A stretch of DNA of 13,424 bases, taken from Lunatibacter sp035460985 (lineage in GTDB: Bacteria > Bacteroidota > Bacteroidia > Cytophagales > Cyclobacteriaceae). The translations under genes and the position numbers were made by a program. Under the pieces are notes generated by a model. It saw nothing but the letters and a program-made list of their open reading frames with translations, did no database searches and had not been told where the DNA came from. How positions within the stretch are numbered: the stretch's first letter is position 1; the number at the start of each line of letters is the position of its first letter. The stretch covers positions 1 to 13,424 of the forward strand of contig DATHWC010000044.1 of NCBI GenBank assembly GCA_035460985.1, in the 5' to 3' direction. Below, piece after piece: positions 7,802 to 13,424 of this stretch.

Positions 7802-8800
7802 ATGAAATATCCCAAGATTTCCACCCACTTTTGCTTCACCGCCCTGATTTTAATTTCATTTAATCTACCAGCATCCTCCCAAACCGAAAAAATTCCGGAA
7901 GCTAAGATTAGTAACGGGGTCGTTCAGGCAACACTTTATCTGCCCGATGCTGAGACCGGTTATTATCGTGGAACTCGGTTTGATTGGTCGGGGGTAATTG
8001 CCAGCTTGGAGTTTAAAGGTCACAGTTATTTCGGGCAATGGTTTCCCAAATATGACCCCTTTTTACATGACGCCATCACCGGACCCGTAGAAGCTTTTGA
8101 CCCTATTGGATATGAGAATGCGCAAGCCGGAGAAACTTTTTTAAAAATAGGTGTCGGCACACTCAAAAAAATCAATGAGGAACCGTATCGTTTTACCGCT
8201 CCATTTGAGATCGTCGACAATGGGAAATGGTCTGTAAAAAAGAAAAAAGATCGGGTGGTTTTTTCGCACATCTTGAAAGATGCGGACGGCTATGCGTACC
8301 ATTACGAAAAGACGGTGAAATTGTCCAAGGGAAAGCCTGAAATGGTATTATCCCATAGCCTAAAAAATACAGGGGATAAACACATCGAAACCCAGGTCTA
8401 CAACCACAATTTTTTCATGTTAGACGATCAACCCATTGGCCCTGATTATTCGATTACCTTTCCATTTGAATTGGAGTTGATTTCCAATACCCGGGGTATG
8501 GGGACTACGGTGGAAATTCAGAAAAACAAGTTGGTGTTTTTGGAGCCAATCCGCCCTCGGGAAAGTATCTATGTAGTTTTGGGGGGATACTCGGATCAAG
8601 CTTCTGATTATAAAATCACAGTTGCAAACAGTAAAACCGGGGCGGGGGTACGAATCACCAATGACCGGCCTATCACAAATTTGCCAGTATGGTCCATTCC
8701 AACCACACTTTGTCCGGAGCCCTATATGTTAGTAAGTGTTGCCCCGGGAGAGGTTTTTACTTGGAACACAACGTATGAGTTCTTCTCCGAAAAACCCTGA
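7802..8800 (+). CDS. Secreted galactose-mutarotase-like (aldose 1-epimerase fold) protein
   Basis: The 332-residue protein starts with a cleavable signal peptide (hydrophobic core about 10-22, likely cut after ASS near residue 26), so it is periplasmic or exported. Features recall the galactose-mutarotase fold: a NHNFFML segment with His202 resembles the NHxYFNL motif around a catalytic His, a CPEPYML segment with Glu306 lies where mutarotases carry the catalytic Glu, and the final VAPGEVFTWNTTYEF matches the terminal PGE...Y.F strand of that fold. Mutarotases interconvert alpha and beta anomers of aldoses. Overall similarity to classical GalM is low, so it may be a binding or structural relative and not an active epimerase. 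The gene ends 22 bp before the PQQ dehydrogenase, suggesting one operon and a joint role in periplasmic sugar oxidation, which is inference. Confidence 0.65.
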   Translation: MKYPKISTHFCFTALILISFNLPASSQTEKIPEAKISNGVVQATLYLPDAETGYYRGTRFDWSGVIASLEFKGHSYFGQWFPKYDPFLHDAITGPVEAFDPIGYENAQAGETFLKIGVGTLKKINEEPYRFTAPFEIVDNGKWSVKKKKDRVVFSHILKDADGYAYHYEKTVKLSKGKPEMVLSHSLKNTGDKHIETQVYNHNFFMLDDQPIGPDYSITFPFELELISNTRGMGTTVEIQKNKLVFLEPIRPRESIYVVLGGYSDQASDYKITVANSKTGAGVRITNDRPITNLPVWSIPTTLCPEPYMLVSVAPGEVFTWNTTYEFFSEKP

Positions 8801-8822
8801 CCCCCTCGCTAACCTTTTGTCA

Positions 8823-11015
8823 ATGAAAATTCTTCGAGCACTAAATCATCAAAATGTTATCAGTTATTTGGCATTGGCATCAGCCTGTCTATTCGGATGC
8901 ACCTCTTTACCTTCCCAAAAAGATCAAAATTGGCCCTATTATGGAGGAAACAGCGAGGGTAATCGTTATTCAACTTTGGACCAAATCAATACTGAAAACG
9001 TCAAAGACCTTCAGGTTGCCTGGTCGTATATGTCCGTTGACACAACAGAGGAAGGGTACAGACCCCGGGAAATACAATGCCAACCGATAATAATAGATGG
9101 TATATTGTATGCGACCAATCCTCTGTTGGTATTATTTGCATTGAAAGCAGATACGGGTGAGGAATTGTGGAAATTTGATCCGTTTGTCGGAAAAACTCCC
9201 CGCTATCATTCCAACCGGGGGGTTATGTACTGGGAAGATGGGATAGAAAAACGAATACTTTACACCGCTGGAACTTCGCTGTATTCCGTTGATGCTTTGA
9301 CGGGTGAATCTGTGGCCGGTTTTGGAGAAAACGGAGCTGTGTCCCTCCACCAAGGTGTGGGGGATAACTTGGATCGGGACGAAAAAGACCTTGCTGTGAT
9401 TGCGACTAGTCCCGGAATCATCTATAAAGATCTCGTGATTATGGGTTCTACTGTTTCGGAATCCGCCACCGCCCCTCCGGGCCATATCAGGGCCTTTGAT
9501 GTGCGTACAGGTGAATTGAAGTGGGTATTTCATACCATTCCCCAACCGGGTGAATATGGCTATGATACCTGGCCCAAAGACACCTGGAAGCTGCTGGGTG
9601 GAGCAAATAACTGGGCAGGCATGGTGATGGATGAAGAAAGGGGCCTGGTATTTATGGGTACTGGTTCACCCTCAGTGGATTTCTATGGAGCTATACGCCA
9701 CGGTAAAAACCTATTTGCCAATTGTGTGTTGGCCTTGCACGCGGCAACCGGGGAGCTTGCTTGGTATTACCAAATCGTCCATCATGATCTTTGGGACAGA
9801 GATATCGCCTGCCCTCCGAATTTGATGACTGTCACCCATGAAGGTGAAAAAATAGATGCCGTGGCGCAGACCACCAAAGATGGATTAGTATTTCTGTTAA
9901 ATCGGGACACCGGAGAACCCTTATTTCCGGTAGAAGAAATACCCGCCTTGACTGATTTTGCATTGCCAAGTGAGGCACCTTGGCCCACCCAGCCTCAACC
10001 TACCAAACCTTCGCCTTTTTCCCGACAGGTAATGATGGAGGAAGATATTACCACCCGCACTCCTGAGGCCTATGAGTATGTAAAAAAACGTTGGCAGGAA
10101 ACCCGATCCGGAAGCAAGTTTATGCCCCTAAGTAAGGAAGGGACACTTTATTTTGGCATTGGAGGCGGTGCCAATTGGGGCGGGAATGCTTCCGATCCAA
10201 CAGGTATTCTATATCAAAATTCCAATGAAATGGTATGGGATGTAAAACTGGCGGAGATCCCCGCAGCCTCCGATCAGTCCGTAACCGCTGGTCGAAGCCT
10301 ATACATAACCAATTGTGCCCATTGCCATGGCCTGGATAACAAGGGGGCCGCCGGGCAGGAATTTCCCGACCTATCTCAAATCGGCAGTAAGCTGAGCCCC
10401 GCTGAAATTAATACCATTATAAGCAATGGTCAGGGCAGAATGCCGGCCTTTCAACACTTGTCGTTGGCTGAAAGGCAAACAATCACTGCCTACTTGACTG
10501 GAACCGAAAAGGATATCAAACAGCGGGACGATATCCATAGCCCGATACCAGCAGAAGTTGCCGAATCCAATAGCGGATTTCCTTATAAACCTGCCTTTAC
10601 ACTAAGTGGCTTGAATAAATTCCTGGATCCAGACGGGTATCCGGCTATAACCCCTCCTTGGGGTACCCTTAACGCCATAGATATGAATACCGGAGAATAC
10701 CTGTGGCAGGTTCCTTTGGGAGAATATCCCGAACTGACCGCCGAAGGTATACCTATCACAGGAACTGAAAATTATGGAGGCCCCGTAGTAACCGCTGGGG
10801 GTTTGGTTTTTATCGCCGGTACCAAGGATGAACGTATCCGTGCCTTTGACAAAAAAACAGGGAAAGTTCTCTGGGAGTATCAACTTCCTGCCGGAGGGTT
10901 TGCTACCCCTGCCACCTATATGGTAAACGGAAAACAGTATCTGGTCATAGCTGTCGGGGGTGTGAAGAATGCGCATAAACCGGGTGGCCCTTATATCGCA
11001 TTTGCCTTACCCTAA
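8823..11015 (+). CDS. PQQ-dependent sugar/alcohol dehydrogenase lipoprotein with internal cytochrome c domain
   Basis: The 730-residue quinoprotein has a lipoprotein signal peptide (hydrophobic stretch, lipobox LFGC near residue 25). A PQQ beta-propeller of the membrane glucose dehydrogenase/quinate dehydrogenase type opens with NWPYYGGNSEGNRYS, and includes HHDLWDRD (320-327) and TTKDG with Lys352, the positions of the PQQ-site Asp and Lys in that family. A cytochrome c domain (about 484-564) is inserted: CAHCH haem site at 498-502, likely axial Met540 in GRMPAF. The propeller then resumes (ITPPWGTLNAID, GGPVVTAGGLVF, AFDKKTGKVLWEY). It would oxidise an aldose or alcohol and pass electrons from PQQH2 to its own haem, then to the respiratory chain. 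An in-frame ATG at 8736 would overlap the upstream gene and lack a signal peptide, so the ATG at 8823 is preferred. Substrate is unknown; no PQQ synthesis genes are here. Confidence 0.9.
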   Translation: MKILRALNHQNVISYLALASACLFGCTSLPSQKDQNWPYYGGNSEGNRYSTLDQINTENVKDLQVAWSYMSVDTTEEGYRPREIQCQPIIIDGILYATNPLLVLFALKADTGEELWKFDPFVGKTPRYHSNRGVMYWEDGIEKRILYTAGTSLYSVDALTGESVAGFGENGAVSLHQGVGDNLDRDEKDLAVIATSPGIIYKDLVIMGSTVSESATAPPGHIRAFDVRTGELKWVFHTIPQPGEYGYDTWPKDTWKLLGGANNWAGMVMDEERGLVFMGTGSPSVDFYGAIRHGKNLFANCVLALHAATGELAWYYQIVHHDLWDRDIACPPNLMTVTHEGEKIDAVAQTTKDGLVFLLNRDTGEPLFPVEEIPALTDFALPSEAPWPTQPQPTKPSPFSRQVMMEEDITTRTPEAYEYVKKRWQETRSGSKFMPLSKEGTLYFGIGGGANWGGNASDPTGILYQNSNEMVWDVKLAEIPAASDQSVTAGRSLYITNCAHCHGLDNKGAAGQEFPDLSQIGSKLSPAEINTIISNGQGRMPAFQHLSLAERQTITAYLTGTEKDIKQRDDIHSPIPAEVAESNSGFPYKPAFTLSGLNKFLDPDGYPAITPPWGTLNAIDMNTGEYLWQVPLGEYPELTAEGIPITGTENYGGPVVTAGGLVFIAGTKDERIRAFDKKTGKVLWEYQLPAGGFATPATYMVNGKQYLVIAVGGVKNAHKPGGPYIAFALP

Positions 11016-11157
11016 AATAACGTGAAATAATTTGGATCCGACGCTTCTTTCCTATAAACTTAACGAATATGATCTTTTGATTGGTAAAACTCACTCTTTG
11101 CAATAACCCATCTTCGAAAAACCCGTTATAAATATCTGAACCTAACCACTTCCAGCC

Positions 11158-12087
11158 ATGTCCCCCTCTCCCCTACACACCATCCTCGGCTCAACAGGTA
11201 ATATTGGCACTTCCTTGGCCAAAGAATTAGCTACTGCGTATGAAGCTAACGTTCGACTTGTCAGCAGAAATCCACTGCCTATTGCCGGAAATGAAGAACT
11301 AAAAAAAGCCAACTTGTTAAATGATGGGGAAGTAGAAGAAGCAGTAAATGGCTCAGAAATCGTCTATTTGGTTGTAGGTATTACCTATAAAACTAGGCTT
11401 TGGCAGGAACAGTGGCCCGTCATCATGAAAAACACCATTAAGGCATGTAAAAAACATGGTGCCAAGCTTGTCTTTTTTGACAACATGTATTGCTACGACC
11501 CGGGTCATGTAGGTCACCTGACAGAGGAAAGTCCCGTGAATCCGCAGAGTAAAAAGGGAAAGGTTCGGGCACAAATTGACCAGATGATTTGGGACGAGGT
11601 TTCCAACGGCGGCTTGCAGGCCATGATCGTGCGGGCAGCAGACTTTTATGGCCCTGGGGCAAAACTGAGTTTTCTAAATGAATCGGTCATCAACCGGATG
11701 AAAGCAGGAAAAACAGCCCAGTGGCTGTATGCAGGAGACAAGAAACATTCCTTTACATATATACCTGATGCAGCCAAGGCAACGGCCTTTTTGGCTCAAC
11801 AAGCTGACGCGTGGAATCAGGTTTGGCATTTACCGACCTCCAATGCCTATCCTACTGGGCAAGAATGCGTAAATATATTGGCCAAACACCTGGGAGCGGC
11901 TCCGAAATTGGCAATCCTTCCGGGATTTATGGTAAATCTGTTGGCAGTTTTTATTCCTTTACTTCGAGAGATAAAGGAATTGAAATATCAGTTGGCGGAA
12001 GATTACTGTTTTGATTCCTCAAAAATTGAAACGAAATATGGGTTGAAACCTACGCCGATGGAAGCAGGGTTAAAGGCGTGCCTGTAG
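11158..12087 (+). CDS. Atypical extended SDR (NAD(P)-dependent epimerase/dehydratase family)
   Basis: The 309-residue cytoplasmic protein has an N-terminal Rossmann fold with a GSTGNIG nucleotide-binding motif (residues 11-17). The second strand ends in LVSR37, a basic residue that favours NADP(H). The segment FFDNMYCYDPG (106-116) and the C-terminal substrate-binding region fit the NAD-dependent epimerase/dehydratase family. The usual Tyr-x-x-x-Lys catalytic pair is not evident: the stretch where it is expected reads PVNPQSKKGKVRA (126-138), with Lys in place of Tyr. It is therefore an atypical SDR, whose substrate I cannot name. It follows the PQQ gene by 142 bp on the same strand, with no clear promoter or terminator in the gap, and ends 8 bp from the convergent SRPBCC gene. 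Family call is good; function is open. Confidence 0.82.
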   Translation: MSPSPLHTILGSTGNIGTSLAKELATAYEANVRLVSRNPLPIAGNEELKKANLLNDGEVEEAVNGSEIVYLVVGITYKTRLWQEQWPVIMKNTIKACKKHGAKLVFFDNMYCYDPGHVGHLTEESPVNPQSKKGKVRAQIDQMIWDEVSNGGLQAMIVRAADFYGPGAKLSFLNESVINRMKAGKTAQWLYAGDKKHSFTYIPDAAKATAFLAQQADAWNQVWHLPTSNAYPTGQECVNILAKHLGAAPKLAILPGFMVNLLAVFIPLLREIKELKYQLAEDYCFDSSKIETKYGLKPTPMEAGLKACL

Positions 12088-12094
12088 GCCCACG
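12077..12094. terminator. Weak hairpin at the convergent gene junction
   Basis: CGTGCCT and AGG-CC-CACG can pair as a hairpin with a 2-base bulge, spanning the SDR stop codon and the 8-bp gap to the convergent SRPBCC gene. A short shared terminator is expected at such a junction. There is only a weak U-run after it on the plus strand (GGUUAUUCC), so support is slight. Confidence 0.2.
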
Positions 12095-12095
12095 G

Positions 12096-12623
12096 TTATT
12101 CCTCCAACACCTGTTTCAGGTTCGCCATATTTTGATCCATATCCTTTTTCAACATCTTTTTTATAAAAGGGATCATCAGGTTCATAGGGAATGGGGTACG
12201 GGTATGGAAGGTGTTGGTTACTCTGGACTGATTCGCCCCAATAGAATCTATTTGTGTAATGGCCTGGTTGACTCCTTTAAATGGTTTTTCAAACCGTATC
12301 TCCACTTCATAGCCGTCACCGTCCATTATTTTGGTGATTTCCTGTTCGCCGACACCGACATTCTTTTGCTCACTTTCCCAGGCTGCCACAAAGCCTACCG
12401 TACCGTCCACGCCCCGATAATCCATTTTCACATTGGGATCGGCCATGACCCATTTGGAGTAATATTCCTGATTTTTAAGATGCCTGACAAATTCAAAAAC
12501 CTCAGACCGGGGTCGGTTGATGACAGTTTCGGCACTGATGGTATACTCCTTCTTCATCAAAAGGCCAATTAAAACCAGCAAAACAATCAGGCCAGCGATT
12601 CCTAATACTATTATCTTAATCAT
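12096..12623 (-). CDS. SRPBCC (START/Bet v1-like) family protein with N-terminal membrane anchor
   Basis: The 175-residue protein has one N-terminal transmembrane helix (about residues 3-23, IIVLGIAGLIVLLVLIGLL), then a soluble SRPBCC domain. The domain start ISAETVINRPRSEVFEFVRHL is the typical beginning of polyketide-cyclase/SRPBCC proteins, and the segment around EYYSKWVMADPNVKMDYRG fits the same fold. It ends in a long amphipathic helix (PFIKKMLKKDMDQNMANLKQVL), the lid helix of the fold. SRPBCC proteins enclose hydrophobic ligands, but no ligand can be predicted here. It is convergent with the SDR gene, and a possible promoter lies just upstream at 12641-12670. It looks like a single-gene unit unrelated to arabinose use. 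Confidence 0.88.
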   Translation of the reverse strand: MIKIIVLGIAGLIVLLVLIGLLMKKEYTISAETVINRPRSEVFEFVRHLKNQEYYSKWVMADPNVKMDYRGVDGTVGFVAAWESEQKNVGVGEQEITKIMDGDGYEVEIRFEKPFKGVNQAITQIDSIGANQSRVTNTFHTRTPFPMNLMIPFIKKMLKKDMDQNMANLKQVLEE

Positions 12624-12640
12624 AATGGGTTGGGTTATTG

Positions 12641-12670
12641 CAAATTTTTATTGAGTTCATTTCATTTCAA
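12641..12670 (-). promoter_or_regulatory. Candidate promoter of the SRPBCC gene
   Basis: On the minus strand a TTG (12668-12670) is followed after 19 bp by AAAATTTG (12641-12648), one mismatch from the Bacteroidota TAnnTTTG -7 box. The start codon at 12623 would be about 10-15 bases after transcription begins. Spacing is right, sequence match imperfect. Confidence 0.4.
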
Positions 12671-12739
12671 CCAAAAAAGAGTCTTTTTGAATTTACGGTC
12701 GTTTAAATGTTGTTTCCTTTACAGTCAACCTTTGAATAG

Positions 12740-12820
12740 GACCACAGATAACACAGAGGACACCGAAAATTCTCTATAAAAACTCTGTGCTATTTGTGCC
12801 TTATTTGTGTCTTCGTGGTC
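12740..12820. repeat. Imperfect palindromic repeat (CACAGATAACACAGAG type)
   Basis: The left arm CACAGATAACACAGAG (12743-12758) and right arm CTCTGTGCTATTTGTG (12783-12798) are inverted with 14 of 16 bases matching, and an outer GACCAC/GTGGTC pair (12740-12745, 12815-12820) extends the symmetry. The low-complexity wording of repeated CACA-GA units resembles short dispersed palindromic repeats found between genes in many environmental Bacteroidota. It sits in the 316-bp gap (12624-12939) between two minus-strand genes, downstream of the VOC gene. Apart from this repeat and the promoter at 12641, I see nothing else in that gap. Dispersal in the genome cannot be judged from one copy. Confidence 0.55.
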
Positions 12821-12939
12821 TTTTTGGCTAGAAATGGAATTGGGCAATTGATCGACGGCGGCGGGTTTTCTCTTTGCCTTGGAAATTCGATGCATAATTA
12901 TAGATTCTAGTATGTCGATTTCGAAGATTGAGGAAATGC

Positions 12940-13424
12940 CTAATTCGTTATTTTATCATGAGGCCCAACCTTCTTAACTGCCGCTTCCAGCACAGCGATA
13001 TCCATCTTTTTCATAGGCATAAAAGCAGCCATTAGTTTAGGCGCCTTGGCCGGATCCGCCATGCCCTCCATCAACATTTTAGGCACAATTTGCCAAGAAA
13101 CTCCAAATTTGTCATACAACCAACCACATTGAACTTCGTCCCCGTCACCTTGTGTAAGCCGTTCCCAATAATAGTCAATTTCGCTTTGTTCATCGCAGTA
13201 GACCATAAAAGAAATCGCTGGAGTTATTTCAAATGGATGATCAAGAGAACTTTCCATTATCATGAAGGTATATCCATTGAGATAAAACTGGGCATGTTTG
13301 ACTTTACCTGGAATATCGCCCTCACCTTCTGCATAGCGTGCTATTCCCGCAAGCTTGGATTCTTTAAAAATATCCAGATAAAAATTAATAGCGTCCTCAG
13401 CTTTTCCAAATTTACCCCCTACAA
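12940..13424 (-). CDS. VOC family (PhnB/glyoxalase-like) protein, 5' end missing
   Basis: The frame is open from the stop at 12940-12942 to the right edge, giving 160 residues without the true start. The first visible residues GGKFGKAEDAINFYLDIF are the usual beginning of PhnB-like VOC proteins (often annotated as 3-demethylubiquinone-9 3-methyltransferase-like), so only about 10-20 residues are missing. Further family segments are QFYLNGYTFMIMES, ITPAISFMVYC, a YYWERLTQGD helix, and CGWLYDKFGVSWQIVP. The internal Met at 13263 is not the start, as homology continues well before it. The protein has one PhnB-like module and a C-terminal MADPAKAPKLMAAFMPMKK tail common in this group. Its substrate is unknown; the methyltransferase name carried by relatives should not be trusted. 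Confidence 0.88.
   Translation of the reverse strand, partial: VGGKFGKAEDAINFYLDIFKESKLAGIARYAEGEGDIPGKVKHAQFYLNGYTFMIMESSLDHPFEITPAISFMVYCDEQSEIDYYWERLTQGDGDEVQCGWLYDKFGVSWQIVPKMLMEGMADPAKAPKLMAAFMPMKKMDIAVLEAAVKKVGPHDKITN

Noticed and set aside
8736..8822. Earlier in-frame ATG for the PQQ dehydrogenase
   Set aside because: It overlaps the end of the upstream gene and would put 29 non-hydrophobic residues before a clear lipoprotein signal peptide.
12740..12820. CRISPR repeat or tRNA-like structure
   Set aside because: There is only one inverted unit with no regular spacers, and no tRNA arms or anticodon loop can be drawn.
12940..13263. A complete 107-residue protein starting at the internal Met (13263)
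   Set aside because: The same frame continues to the window edge with clear PhnB/VOC homology, so this is a truncated longer gene.

Overview
The window is accessory carbohydrate-utilisation DNA from a member of the Bacteroidota. The evidence is a SusC/SusD outer-membrane pair, a Nudix-type (not AraC-type) arabinose regulator, a Bacteroidota-type promoter (TTG, 19 bp, TAnnTTTG) before that regulator, and very AT-rich gaps without Shine-Dalgarno sequences. The mix with a PQQ/cytochrome c dehydrogenase resembles Cytophagales (Cyclobacteriaceae-like). That placement is inference; no rRNA or other marker is present.

Layout. Minus strand, 1-3700: the start of a SusD-like lipoprotein (cut by the left edge) follows a complete SusC-like TonB-dependent transporter. 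A 712-bp AT-rich gap (3701-4412) lies upstream of susC and holds a LacI-type palindromic operator. Minus strand, 4413-5111: araD. Plus strand, 5365-7695: araR and araA, divergent from araD. The shared intergenic region holds a 26-bp inverted repeat (likely AraR operator) and a good araR promoter. Plus strand, 7802-11015: a secreted mutarotase-like protein and a lipoprotein PQQ dehydrogenase with a built-in cytochrome c domain, 22 bp apart. Plus strand, 11158-12087: an atypical SDR. Minus strand, 12096-12623: a membrane-anchored SRPBCC protein, convergent with the SDR. A 316-bp gap with an imperfect palindromic repeat follows, then a VOC/PhnB-like protein cut by the right edge.

How the genes fit together. 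AraA turns L-arabinose into L-ribulose and AraD turns L-ribulose-5-phosphate into D-xylulose-5-phosphate. The kinase between them (AraB) is not in the window. AraR probably controls both divergent transcripts. The SusCD pair would import an oligosaccharide, but its promoter carries a LacI-type site and not the araD/araR inverted repeat, so its substrate need not be an arabinan. The mutarotase-like/PQQ pair suggests periplasmic oxidation of a sugar, with the first protein interconverting anomers and the second oxidising one anomer and passing electrons to its own haem. This is the most interesting hypothesis here and is not proven by sequence alone. I saw no tRNA, rRNA, insertion sequence, integrase or CRISPR array.
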